A stretch of DNA of 64,000 nt. Source: Ixodes scapularis. Its lineage: Eukaryota > Arthropoda > Arachnida > Ixodida > Ixodidae. Location of the stretch: contig NW_024609880.1 in assembly GCF_016920785.2 (NCBI RefSeq), positions 49,314,296 through 49,378,295 of the forward strand, in the 5' to 3' direction. Made by a program: the position numbers and the translations under genes. Below the pieces are notes generated by a model. It did not search any database. It was not told the DNA's origin and saw only the letters and a list, made by a program, of their open reading frames with translations. Numbering within the stretch: the first letter of the stretch is position 1; each line of letters begins with the position of its first letter. Below are positions 34,407-45,542 of this stretch, piece by piece.

Positions 34407-36495
34407 GTTGTAGCCAGGGTGTCGAACCGGAACCGAACCGAACCGAAAACCGGAACAGAACCGTTATTTTTAGCCGAACCGGAACTGAACCGAACCGAAA
34501 TCTTCGCCACCATCTTGGAACTGAACCGGAACCGAACCGAAAAAAATATAACGGTGACCGGTTCAAAACGGTTCAAGGTAATATTTTTTTCTTCTTTGCT
34601 AATATCACAAAATGAACATATCAGAATAAACAATTGGCGGCTGTATTTCTATCTGTTGATCGAATCGTCATATACATAATTGCAACGTATGATAAATTGT
34701 GGGTTTTCATGGCACCTTTGTTGGCACTATGTTTAACCATGTGTGAAGTTGTCACGTGACGTCATGGTGTCAATACATGTTGTCAAGTAATGTCACGTGG
34801 CCTCGTGACGTCACGTAACTCACTGCGTTAAATCGATTTAATTTGAGGAAGTCACTAGATGTATTAACCTTGTTGACAGCATGACGTAACATGACATCAC
34901 GATTTCGCACCGGGAGTCACGTGGCACCGTGACGTAAGCGATTTTCATGACAATCAGCATGGCCAAACATTCAGGTAACGGCTCATGTCAATTAGATATG
35001 ATAATCAACAGCCCAGCACTAACAATATCTGAAGCTCAGCCCAAGCTTTTGCTTTGCAAACCCTTGCAGCCTAGGGCATGACTGGGATGAACACTGGCGG
35101 TATATAATTAGGGTCAGATCACGTGGCCGCTTGTTCAAACTGCGAGTTGAGGAGATATCGACAGCTGTCTCTGTCCTTTATTTTTTCTGCATCTGTTATT
35201 AGGGGAAAACTAATGGATGTTTCCGCAACCTATCAACGTCACGGGTTATTTCTTAGCACTATTTATTGAAATTACAAAAAAAAATGTTGCAAGACCAATT
35301 TTACATTATTGAGGCATTGAAACATTTTTTCGTTGTTGCTGAAGTATATCCGAAAGATGTCCCTGAGAATAGAAGTTTTGAAATGACTAAATGCGACCTA
35401 TTAATATGACGTTACGGAGAACTACACGTGTGTACGGAAGGAATACCTAAAAACAGAAGATATTTTAGTGACGTGAGAGGAACAGCCGAACGTTGGCAGT
35501 CGCTGTAAGTCTCACACGAGCGTCGTTCTCAAGTTATTGCCCAAGTTTCGACCCCTCTGTATTTTGTTTAAATGAGCTGTAACATATTTCTATACATTAC
35601 TAAATACTACTCAGGATCAGTCCCTAACGTTAATAACTGATTGAACTTGGCTTTGCTCTTTTTTCTAGGCAATGGTAGTCGCCGAAAAAATTAGAGAATT
35701 ATGAACATCGTTCATCCCCTCAACTCAGAGCCAGAAGCGGCCACGTGGCCTGGTGCCTATCTTATGCCACCAACGTTAATCATACCCCCGCGCTGGAGTT
35801 TTAAAGGAAGAAAACGCGTGCTGGAGCTCCAGGCATTGTTAGAGTTCGACTATTCTCATCACCACAGTGGTTGGACACGAGCCACTACCTAAGTGTCCGC
35901 CGAGGCATTGATTGTTACGAGCCGACGTACGGTGCTCACACAGTTCTTCTGCCCAATCCATGAGTCGCGCTCGACTGTCGACAGGCGGGTGGTTTTGATC
36001 CCACAATTACGACATCAATCTTTGAGAAGGCAAGAATAAAAGAAATAGTCTCGTTCAATCCTCGCAATTTCACCGCGACAAAGAAGCTTCTTAATCAAGC
36101 GAGTACACTTGGACCAAGGGACCAGTATGCCTCGGAAAAGTCATGCACATTCCAACCCGATATCGTTTCATGACCCCTTTAAACTTCACGGGGTGCAAAA
36201 TAAAAGCAATGAAAGGTTGCGGTTAACAAGTGTCACATAAAATTGTCGAATTAACAGACACAAATGAAGGAGGCAATTCCTCAGGAATACTTTCAGCCTT
36301 TCCACTCTGGTGAAGAAGGAAGGCCAGAAATGCTGTACTATGGTGGGAATGAAGTAATGGCCGGCCGCAAGTCGGCAAGCCAGACTGGAATGGCTGGAGG
36401 GGTTCCTGCCATTTATGAGCGACGGTGACAACCAAACAACTGGCAAGCCGGCTGTCTGGTTGCCGTCGCCATTTATAGATGGCGGTAACGCATGA

Positions 36496-36828
36496 CTAGC
36501 CCTTAACAGCACCGCTGTATAAAGAAGTGCGTCTGTGTGTGGGGCCGGGGGGGGGGGGGGAGGGGGGAGTTTTAGAAACATACTGTGTTGTAAAGGTTCC
36601 TCTTCCCTGCATCTTTGGCGCAGACCAAAAAGCGTGACCCCGGAAACTACTTTGATTGGAAAAGCGCTCTTGCCAAAAAGCACGTTTTTGCCGTGCCAGA
36701 CACTGGCGCCGTTCCTCACGACGATGCACTAAGAATAATAATACTAGCCTTTCAAACACTTTGCTTTCACTGAGCTTGCACCTCCTGCAGCGTGCCTTTT
36801 GCACCGTCGAATTCGACTTTCTCAGCAA
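36496..36828 (-). pseudogene. Conserved ORF remnant inside the hAT (copy at 45864)
   Basis: The minus-strand frame reads LLRKSNSTVQKARCRR at its start and ARQKRAFWQERFSNQSSFRG further on, then runs into proline codons made by a poly-G tract. The region 45864-46140 (plus) encodes LLRKSNPVVQNARCRR and RKRAFWQERV in two frames. Similarity at the protein level suggests this was once coding in the ancestral element. The basic and hydrophobic LLFLVHRREERR-type segment is faintly like the N-terminus of Harbinger transposases, but I cannot assign it. Confidence 0.4.
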
Positions 36829-37828
36829 GAAGGAATCAGAATGACCACCAGCCTATAGTGTGATAACGTCACGTGCATACCATGCTAAATAGTTCAGCTT
36901 TCTGGTGAAATATGATGTTCGCAACACTAGCCATAGATGTCCTAATTGTAAATTTGTGAAGTATTTATAGCAGTCTCGCGATGAGATATGGCAGCCTAGA
37001 GAAATGTTAGAACGCATGACTATTCTAGCATCAGAGCTGTAAAGTGAGGGCCCAAAACAAGTGCAGGTAAAACCGAATATAACATTTGCCTCCCGAGGCA
37101 GTATTTCGGAAGTTTCGAGCTCATGCAAGCTGATGAAATGTAATATATTAAGATTTCAAGAATCTTTGTCTGTCCTTCGCGCTATTTATGTAAAATCATG
37201 AATATCATTGCGTGCATCTTTACGCATCTCTTTTTGCAGTAAGGCGTTCTGGAAGGGATTATTTGGAAAACATAACATTAATTATTTCTCTCTTTTTGAA
37301 CATTTCGTGTATTTGACTTCCAATTCATCATGTGAGCATGGAGTCCTTTTTAGCGTACCCTGCAACCCGATGTTTCACACTGCCAATCAGCAAACAGAAA
37401 AACACTTTTACGTGGACTCCACAGCTCGCGTAGTTTCGAGTATCGTCCTTCCGCGTCGGTCTCAAGCGGTTATGTGAACTTTATAAAGTAACATTTTTTT
37501 TGTCAATATAAAATATATTTAATTACAATGCCCCCCAAATTATTTGAAAGCGGTTCTGCCAATCTTTTCCGGCGTTTTTATCCTTGACAGGCACGTTGTA
37601 AGTGATATGGGACGGCCTTGCATACATTTCTGATTTTGAAGCTAATTTGAATAACTATGTGTTCCTCACACATATAACTTCTCAAACATATAGAAGTCTG
37701 TTATTGCCTTTTTATCTGGTGAACATTAGTTTTATGTGTCTGTGGGCTGGACGAAAAGAAAGTAAACAGGGGCGCGCGGTGGAACTATGATGATTACGCA
37801 CGCAAACCGTCAGAAAGTGTCCAATTAA

Positions 37829-38011
37829 TTAAAACTTGTTGTTGGCCTAGTTGGTTCATGATGCAGTATAGAGGTTCTTTTGCGCGACGCAGAGGACAAT
37901 TACAAGCGAGTAGACACGGACAAGCGCAAACTTTCAACTACTTTATTCGTGCGCAATCGACCACGAACATCCAGAGAACATCCCCAGTGTCGCGCAAAAA
38001 AACCTCTATAC
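37829..38011. mobile_element. Hairpin element with an 11 bp target duplication
   Basis: It is flanked by TGTCCAATTAA at 37818-37828 and 38012-38022. It starts TTAAAACTTGTTGTTGG, then CCTAGTTGGTTCATG, then a hairpin with arms TATAGAGGTTCTTTTGCGCG and its near-inverse. Same architecture as 19421-19591. Confidence 0.65.
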
Positions 38012-38071
38012 TGTCCAATTAAGTAGCTGCCTTGTCGAGTAGAACGTGAAATACTACTTCGTTTTACTAAA

Positions 38072-38245
38072 CAAAAAAGAATTTTGAAGGACGCTTAAGC
38101 TTCGCCTTTAAAAGTGGAACGCGATCGCGTCAACGGGCCTCGTTTGCATCGCATTCTCATTTGCCGCGCAAGCGTGCCTCGCGTGGCCTAGTGAAAAGAG
38201 TCTGACTCGCAACTAAAGGGTTGTGGGTTTGAATCCTGCCTAAAA
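38072..38245 (+). repeat. tRNA-derived SINE (not a functional tRNA)
   Basis: GTGGCCTAGTGAAAAGAGTC gives an A-box-like start and GGGTTTGAATCCTGCC a B box (38221-38240), followed by an A/T-rich tail. A leader beginning TTCGCCTTTAAAAGTGGAAC lies upstream. The acceptor stem does not close convincingly, so it is a retroposed tRNA derivative. Confidence 0.6.
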
Positions 38246-38890
38246 TATTTAATTTTTTCTTTAAGGCAAAGGAATTACTTTCAAAAGTGAAATCATTTGA
38301 AACATACGGTGACCTTTATTTCGTATTACATATCATGTTTTAATCACCCTCATTCCACGTGTGATATCACGTTTCACGTAAGCATTGTGGGTTGTTTGAA
38401 ATTCTTGCGCTAGGGTATGTAGCTCTGACGTCATGAACCTATCGACCCATCAGGATTTTCCAGTCACGCCACCGACATTGGTTTTTCTGCGACATGAGCT
38501 CGTTAACGCTATTGTGTTAAAATCATCAATTAGCAAGGGTGATGCTCATCTGCAAATTAAATTGTCCGGCATCTTGTCAACAACAAACCTTAACAGCCAG
38601 GCTATGCCAGCTTATTCTGTATAAGAAAATGTTCACTTAGGCAAGCGCTATTTTGGGCCAGATTCGATCTGAGTGCGAAGGTGCGTATATATTACAGTGA
38701 ACAATTGCAATTACTCCTTGCTCCATAATTAGTCGCATGCGTGCGGTGCTGAGAGTAAACAATGTTTGGTTAGAACAACCGGCATTTGGATTGCCGCTCG
38801 GTGTTTCTATAAAAGATAGACTGAAAGGAGTTATCCTAAAACTTTGTTACATTTCGAAAATTTCATTGCTTTTAGCTCAGTTGGGTCGTC

Positions 38891-38893
<3 letters not shown>

Positions 38894-38926
<33 letters not shown>
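38894..38926. repeat. (AT)n microsatellite
   Basis: An AT dinucleotide run of about 32 bases. Confidence 0.95.
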
Positions 38927-38928
<2 letters not shown>

Positions 38929-39727
38929 GAAGTGTACTTCGTAAACCTTATTTCATGATATATGGCCACGAAGTGCATGCTCATTTCATATTTTTATGTG
39001 ATGTAATTAATTGCTTAGTTCAATGACACGATTTCACTTTTAATACTGACACACAAAGTTGTACCAATCACGGGTATTTTAGATGACCAACCACACTTCG
39101 CGACAACATTTTATACCGTGTAAATAGATCAGCTTGAACTTTAAAATTTCACTTTAACACGAAGAAAGGACAAGAAAATACAGTACAGTTCTAAATTAGA
39201 AGCTGATCTATTTACAGGTATGTACCAACAAGCTCAACTCTTTACTCTTGTACTTAAACATTTTGATTCAGGCAAAATATGTTTTACTCGTAAACAAATA
39301 AATATTGAGTCGTATGAAGACGACGTTATGTATGTTAATGTAGATTTTCTTCTACCCTTGCGTCAAAATTAAATAACTGTATTTCATATTTTTGGTACCT
39401 AAAAACAAAAGTAAATTGCACGGACGATCGAAGAAACTATATAGTTAATCGTTTCACAACGGAAATAGTGTATATTGCCAAAAGAACGCGGAAAATATGT
39501 TCTCAATTTAGCGGTTCAAACCGGTTCGAACCGGTTCGAACCGGTTTGAACCGTTATTTTTGGCTCCCCGGAACTGAACCGGAACCGAACCGATAGCCGT
39601 GAACCCGAACCGGAACCGAACCGATAAAAATTTCGGTTCGACACCCTGGTTGTAGCCACTCATAACTACGGGCAACACGATTAACATGATTGAATCCGTG
39701 CTCCGAGCAACTCATGAGAGTCTATTG

Positions 39728-41182
39728 CAGACTTGTACGTAACTTAAACACCCTACTCAAGTGACTCTATCTTAAATACTTTTGTGAGTAACTTGATATC
39801 TTGCAAATACTTTGGAACCTCAGTATTTAGTACTCTAACTTAAATACTTTTCTCAAGTAACCTGTACTCATTTCAAAGACACTTTTAAGTTATTTTTTTT
39901 AGAGGTGGGCAGCTTGGAAAATATTGAACTTCAGTTATTTTGGCTATGCGCCCTGCCATTGCAGATTCATTTCGTGCCAGGTAATACAGTACACCTCCGT
40001 GCTTCCGCTGAAAGAGCTGACTCGGAGAAGCAGGTGTCGCAGCCTCAAGCCGAGCGGACGTGTGTCGTGTCTTCTAACTGGGCAAAACGCCAAAGCACAT
40101 TTTGTTACAATTTGTTTGTTGCCAAGCCCAAGAGCAACAGAGATTCCGAAGCAGATGGGTATGCGGGTGAAAGCATCAGATGTGTACAAGGATACAAGCC
40201 AGAGGGAGGGCAGTTGTGTCGGAGAGAGGGTGGGTTTTACAAGTGTCTGGTAAGAGTCGACAGTAAACCAGAGTTTATTTTTCTGTGTTATGGAGTGAAA
40301 GCATATAAAAGAAAGCCTTCCAGCTTCAGAAATGCTTCTGCATCCGCACGCAGTCGCACACACCGCTCTTTCGTTTCACCAGCTCTCTTCGCACACAAGA
40401 CTCGTAAGACGCGACTACACGGCTCCAATCGGGCGGCCCATCGCTCGCGGCGTACGCAGCATTAGCGAGTTTTAGTAGACCGTGTTTCGCCTCCGCTAAC
40501 CCTCCGCTACGAAGAAACCGCCACTGCGCCTGCGTGCCGATGTCCTTGGATGCAGAGTTCCGGGTAGCGGAGGGGCTTAGCGGAGAGGGAAACACGGTCT
40601 ACTAAAACTCGCTATTGTCGTCGATTTCACGAATGACCGCCGGCGCCCACCACGGTGGCGCCCGCTCTCCCCTGGCCTGGACTCCCCGACCCCCGACTGC
40701 ACGGCACCGTCAGTGCACCGACGGGGGAAGCGAAAGTGAACACCCGACACAAGGGGAGCGTCGGAGGCGAGCCTCTGTGTAGAAACTCCCTCCGCAGGCA
40801 AACGGGCCCTGCGCTGCCATCACCTATGTCCGCGTCATAGCAAGGGTATAAAAGAAAGACGTTTTTAATTGTGTTACATTCGTAGTTATTTGGAACCTTC
40901 TAGAAGCCTGAGTGGCAGCCAAAGTCTAGCTAAGATATTTCCAGGAGATTGCATGGTAGCTGGGAGGAAGAATTTTTTCTGACTTCGGTTGTGCTTGACA
41001 ATGAACTGTAGAGAAAATTGTAACTTATGGGTATCTTGAAAGTAACGAGTTACTTTTTTGGAGTATTTCGTACTTTACTCAATTACTTTAACGAATTTGA
41101 ATATTTAGTAGTCTACTCAGTTACTATTTTTCGTGATACTAAGTAACTTAAATACTTTTAGTGAGTATCTCGTACAAGCCTG
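39728..41182. mobile_element. hAT element, 1455 bp, with a perfect target duplication
   Basis: The duplication GTCTATTG is perfect at 39720-39727 and 41183-41190. The termini CAGACTTGTACG and CGTACAAGCCTG are inverted repeats with one mismatch. Subterminal DNA has the AAGTAACTTAAATACTTT style typical of a widespread group of hAT MITEs. A 186-codon open frame (39905-40465, plus) has no recognised domain and runs into a nested MITE. It lies only 71 bp from the 5.2 kb hAT. Confidence 0.9.
40465..40612. mobile_element. Foldback MITE with TA target, 148 bp
   Basis: Flanked by TA on both sides. The left arm GCGAGTTTTAGTAGACCGTG then TTTC is matched by its inverse at the right end, and further inverted pieces (TCCGCTAACCCTCCGCTAC and near-inverse) follow. 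TA targeting suggests a Tc1/mariner-type origin. Confidence 0.75.
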
Positions 41183-41349
41183 GTCTATTGACACGAGAAC
41201 ACGTACAAAGCAACGCTGGAAGCGGTTGGATTTTCGAATGTCGAGGCGTGAAACCTGCTCTTTTCAGTGGGCCGAGATTGGAAAACACAGTCACAGAAGG
41301 TACAGACGCGTTTAATGCGCCCGCAGCGGGCGCATGAATGGCGCATGAA

Positions 41350-44015
41350 TGGCGCATTCACACTGGAAACGGATCCGCGTTCGAGAAGCGGTTGCGGATG
41401 CGGTTCGGGAGCGACCCCGTTCAGACACACGGAGAAGCGGGTAGCGGTTTTTCAGTGATCACGTGTGATCTTTCGAGACTTGCGTTTGGCAACCCTGTTT
41501 AACAATCAAAAATCCACTTTAATCCACGATCCAAAGCCAAAATTTGGCTATTTTCGCGCTCTGAAGATATTTCTTCGGGATGCTCGCACGCATCACGAGT
41601 TCAGGCAGCGAAAAAAAGATGTATGCACCCGCAAAACTCGCCTGTGATTCCCTTGACTTCGCCCACAAGCAAAGTCCAGCTATAGGCGCGCCTTGCTGAC
41701 TCAGAACAGGATGCCTCCGACCTTCTTTTTGAAGTGGACCCTTCCCGCATGAATAGCTGACCTTGTTTTCGGGATAGAAGGCCAGTTTTCCTGCCTCGTT
41801 GTTTGCTCTTATCATTTTAAAGTTGCGAGAGGTAGGGTGGACCGTGGTGCGGGGAATGTGTTCGGTGCTAGCCGGTCGTGGCTTCGTTGGTGGCGGACTT
41901 TCCTCTTGTCACTCACACGTCGATCGAGTCTACTGTTTGTTTGACATTAAGCTCATATAAACGCCGTATGGATTACCTCTGCATCGTCTGGTACATACAC
42001 TTCATTTCTTAAGTATGTTCCCTTTATTTTTTTTTTTGTTAGTAGTAAACGTTAATGGCGCGTTCACACTGGAAGCGGACCCGCGTTCGCGAAGCGGATC
42101 CGCGCGTTCTCAACCGCAAAGCGGCTAGGATCGAGCGGTTGGAGCGCGTTTTTGCCAACCGCTTCGGGACCGATTTCTCCCAACCGCTTTCACGAACCGC
42201 AAAGCGGCAACCAATCACAACGCGACGCTGACGTGACGTCAGTGACTTTCGAAACAAGATGGCACCTGTCGCTGGTGAGGCGTCCAAGGCGCTGTAGTCC
42301 TACCGCTGTAGTCTTAGCCTTTGACAAATCAACGGAGAAACTCGATGTTCACGTCCGTCACTTGAATCCGCCGCGAAAAGAATTGACTCGTAATATGAAT
42401 GGGCTTCGCACCGGTGATTTGGTTCGGGTAAGAGTTTGTTTATTATTCCGGGTGCCACAGCCCGAAGCTTGTTGCCTTGTTAGTCTCTGCCCGTAGAACG
42501 TCGGAACCCGCCCCTGATCCACTGAAATGTCAGCCTTGCACCCCCTAAGATAGTCGCGTGAACTATTGAAAGCTTTCGACACCGTGCATGACCACCACGA
42601 AAGCCGATAAAGACGTCGTGAGCTTGATTGCGTAGCCAACGCACTACCATGGAGGGGGCAGGGTACCTGCGCTAGCTCGACCTGTAACGTATACTACTAA
42701 TAAAATAAATGAAGAGAACCTACTCAAGGAATAAAGTGTACGTACCAGACAATTCAGAGGTAATCCATACGGCGTTTATTTGAGCTTAATGTCAAACAAA
42801 CAGTAGACTCGATCGACGAGCGAGTGACGAGAGGCGAGTCCGCCACCAACGAAGCCACGACCGGCTAGCACCGAACACATTCCCCGGCACCACGGTTCAC
42901 CCCACCGCTCACAACTACGAAAATGATAAGAGCGAACAACAACGAGGGAACGAGGGGGAAAAACTGGCCCTCTATCCCGAAAACAAGGTCGGCTATCCAT
43001 GCGGGAAAGGTCCACTTCGAAGAAAAGGTCGGGGGCATCCTGTTCTGAGTCATCAAGGCGCGCCTAGCTGGGCTTTGCTTGTGGGCGAAGTCGAGGGAAT
43101 CGCAGGCAAGTTTCGCGGGTCCATGTCTCTTTTTTCGCTGCCTGAACTCGTGATGCGTGCGAACATCCCGGAGAAAAATATTCCGAGTGCCAAAATAGCA
43201 AAAGTTTGGCTTTGGATCTTGAATTAAAGTGGATTTTGGATTGTAAAACAGGGTTGCCAAACGCAAGTCTCAAAAGATTTCGCGGGATCGCCGAGAAACC
43301 GCCAACCGCCTCTCGGTGTGTCTGAACGGGGTCGCTCGCGAACCGCATTCGCGACCGCTTCGCGAACGCGGATCCGCTTCCAGTGTGAATGCGCCATAAA
43401 GGACGAGCTAGCGCAGGTACCCTGCCCGCTCCGCGGTAGTACGTTGGCCACGAAATCGGGCTCAAGACGTCTCTATCGGCCTTGGTTTGGTCATGCACGG
43501 TGTTGAAAGCTTCCAATAGTTCACGCGACTATCGTGGGTAGAAAATCTGACGTTTCAGTCGATCAGGGGCGGGTTCCGACGTTATACGGGCAGAGACTAA
43601 CAAGTCAGCGAGCTTCGGGCTGTGATACCCAGAATAATAAACAAAAACTTATCCGAACCAAATCATCGGTGCAAAGCCCGTTAAAATTACGAGTTAATTC
43701 TTTTCCCGGCTGATACAAGTGACGGACGCGAACAACACGTTTCTCCGTTGATTTGTCTGCTGTAACGCTAGGACTACAACGCCTTGGACGCCTCACCAGC
43801 GACAGGTGCCATCTTGTTTCGAAAGTCACTGACGTCACGTCAGCGTCGCGTTGTGATTTGTTGCCGCTTTGCGGTTCGTGAAACCGGTTGGCAGTAATCG
43901 GTCCCGAAGCGGTTTGCAGAAACGCGCTCCAACCGCTCGATCCTAGCCGCTTTGCGGTTGAGAACGCGCGGATCCGCTTCGCGTTTGCGGATCCGCTTCC
44001 TGTGTGAACGCGCCA
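41350..44015. mobile_element. Outer TAA-targeting (PIF/Harbinger-like) element
   Basis: The termini TGGCGCATTCACACTGGAA and TTCCTGTGTGAACGCGCCA are inverted repeats. The right flank is TAA (44016-44018); the left flank (GAA) is changed or lost in a short ATGGCGCATGA tandem. Its sequence is interrupted at 42053-43399 by a second copy of the same element in the opposite orientation. That is why the arms appear in the order A, B, A-inverse, B-inverse. Confidence 0.75.
42056..43396. mobile_element. Inner, inverted copy of the same TAA-targeting element
   Basis: The termini TGGCGCGTTCACACTGGAAG and CTTCCAGTGTGAATGCGCCA are inverted repeats, with TAA at 42053-42055 and 43397-43399 as the target duplication. 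42056-42680 is the inverse of 43403-44015, and 42740-43396 is the inverse of 41350-42005. The interior has no long conserved frame, so both copies are non-autonomous. Confidence 0.8.
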
Positions 44016-44263
44016 TAAAAGAGGTCGGGGCGGGCAGCGTTTCACTATATGACGTAACCTGGACGCTATCGTTGGTGACGCTAGCAAAAGCAACTGCAAA
44101 GAATGCCTTCTTGGTGCGTTTTTGCCTTGCAAGTAGCGTCAAATGCGCCAGTGCACGAGGTATGTGCTACCGTATTCTAGTACACTGTACTTACCTGTGC
44201 CTCGTGTGGTTCTTGGAAGCAAATGGCGGTGCAGCACTGAAATGAGCGGCCCTTGGAAGCAAA

Positions 44264-44441
44264 TGGCGGCGCGGCATCTGCTGGTGGCACGTGTTCTGCG
44301 CGTTCGCGCCAGCGATGGTTGTCGCTACTTGCAAGAAAGGCGAAGCGTGAATTTTGTCGAGGGGCTTTTAGCTGTCAAGATATGGGATGCGGTCCAACCT
44401 TCACTAACTTAAAAGCTATAACTAAACGTCACTATGCAGGT
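44264..44441 (+). other. Possible first exon of an unseen plus-strand gene
   Basis: A CpG-rich stretch with two AAATGGCGG words precedes two candidate starts. One at 44264 opens an Arg-rich amphipathic frame (MAARHLLVARVLRVRA) of 49 codons. The other at 44383 gives MGCGPTFTNLKAITKRHYA and runs without a stop into the strong donor CAG|GTGAGG at 44441/44442. MGC at the N-terminus is a myristoylation-type start. On the minus strand 44199-44241 also shows an AG..GTAAGT exon-like pattern. With no partner exons seen, all are weak. Confidence 0.25.
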
Positions 44442-44654
44442 GAGGCTATGAGAGCGTGTTGATGTCGAAATCACGATGCCTTTGACAGTTGGTGTTTGAA
44501 AGAACAATCTAAATCTTAATGCTAAGAATCTTGATATAATTTACAAGTTCAGCATTAGTACAGTACGTGATCAACTCAAAATTAGAGATGTTTATTTGAA
44601 GCCAATGACGTGAATACGATTCTCTAAATGCAAAAGAGGCACTGAAAATTCACA

Positions 44655-44660
44655 TTTATT
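44655..44660 (-). terminator. Polyadenylation signal AATAAA
   Basis: The minus strand reads CCAAATAAATGTG, 283 bp after the stop codon of the membrane-protein gene. It is the first canonical hexamer I noticed downstream. Confidence 0.4.
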
Positions 44661-44942
44661 TGGCAACAACTTGCGAATTACACGATACATTTGGCCGTTA
44701 CAAGGTATCAAAGTATTGCTTCAAACTTTTTGTTTTACACGAGCTATGATTGCTGTTTGTAATGAGGCAGGCTTTTCGGGAATGGCGTTGAATCCGGTAA
44801 GTCGACACACATGCTCATATGTTCGGGCTTCAAGGCGACCTTTATGCTGTGCCAAGACCATTCATAAATTGTCGATCGCGCGTCACAACCGTGGCCCCCC
44901 GACAAAACAGTAGTTAACGCAACAATTCCCAACAGGTGACTA

Positions 44943-45542
44943 CTATTTATGTTGGATGCCTTCCTGCTTATAGGTATCGCGACCCTGTTTCAAGTCTCGC
45001 TTGGATGGTACACGGACAGCACCGTGTGCAGCATTATGCGAGATCTTGTGGTGGTGTCCATGTCGAAACGGTTCACACTCTGTAAGGTCAAGGGTACTTT
45101 CTTCAGTCTTGTGATGAGATAAATGCTTATGATGACCGGGCTTAGAATGTTCCGGAGTTCGAAGGTCGTGTTGATTAGGGTTGTGCTGATATGGGTTGTA
45201 CTGACGAGGGTCGTGCTGAATAGGGTTCTGCTGAAGAGGTTCCTCCTTATAAGGCTCCTGCTCTCGGAGGTCCTGCTGAGTAGGGTTGTGTTGAGGAATG
45301 ATGTGCTGAAGAGGATCCTGCTTGAAATGTTCCTCTTTATGAAGACCCCGCTGAATAGGGTCGTGCTGATTGAGGTTGTGCTGAAGAGGATCCTGCTGAG
45401 AGGGTTCTTGTTCGTGAACCTGTTGCATGAACGTTTCTTTTCTGGGTGGTTCGTTTTTTAACGGCTTTGATACTTTTCTTTTAGGAGATCGGGCTCCGGG
45501 CATCATGTCCCTGTACACGGTGAGCCTCCAGATGACGAATAT
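44943..45542 (-). CDS. Exon 5: end of last membrane helix and repeat-rich tail
   Basis: The exon has 199 codons plus a stop. It starts IFVIWRLTVYRDMMPGARSP after the acceptor ATGCGCAG, then a basic linker (PKRKVSKPLKNEPPRK). Residues 50-134 are 17 units of five residues of pattern x-[DNE]-[PL]-x-[QK] (QDPLQ, HNLNQ, HDPIQ, EEPLQ, QNPIQ, HNPNQ). A His-rich stretch (GHHKHLSHHK, RHGHHHK) follows, then a charged C-terminus ending at TAG. The tail contains no second hydrophobic segment, so it is probably cytoplasmic or extracellular and disordered. Confidence 0.65.
   Translation of the reverse strand: MFVIWRLTVYRDMMPGARSPKRKVSKPLKNEPPRKETFMQQVHEQEPSQQDPLQHNLNQHDPIQRGLHKEEHFKQDPLQHIIPQHNPTQQDLREQEPYKEEPLQQNPIQHDPRQYNPYQHNPNQHDLRTPEHSKPGHHKHLSHHKTEESTLDLTECEPFRHGHHHKISHNAAHGAVRVPSKRDLKQGRDTYKQEGIQHK

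Larger units (their letters stand above)
34415..39648. mobile_element. hAT element, 5234 bp, non-autonomous, with nested insertions
   Basis: A perfect 8 bp target duplication GTTGTAGC flanks it (34407-34414 and 39649-39656). The termini CAGGGTGTCGAACCG and CGGTTCGACACCCTG are perfect inverted repeats. Both arms are packed with CGGAACCGAACCG words. No hAT transposase is encoded. A diverged, shorter, inverted copy of its left arm and middle lies at 45600-47432. Inside are a hairpin element (37829-38011), a SINE (38072-38245), an (AT)n tract and a poly-G run. Confidence 0.9.

Noticed and set aside
38190..38260. Functional tRNA gene
   Set aside because: A and B boxes are recognisable, but the stems do not pair well and the sequence continues into a SINE-type tail.
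39905..40465. 186-codon open frame as a gene
   Set aside because: It lies inside a hAT element, has no domain, and its end is created by a nested MITE.
41350..44015. Simple large inverted repeat or segmental duplication
   Set aside because: The arm order A, B, A-inverse, B-inverse and the TAA duplications at 42053 and 43397 fit nested transposition better.
44199..44241. Small minus-strand exon with CAG|GTAAGT
   Set aside because: Only 42 bases and no partner exon; it lies beyond the stop and polyadenylation signal of the membrane gene.
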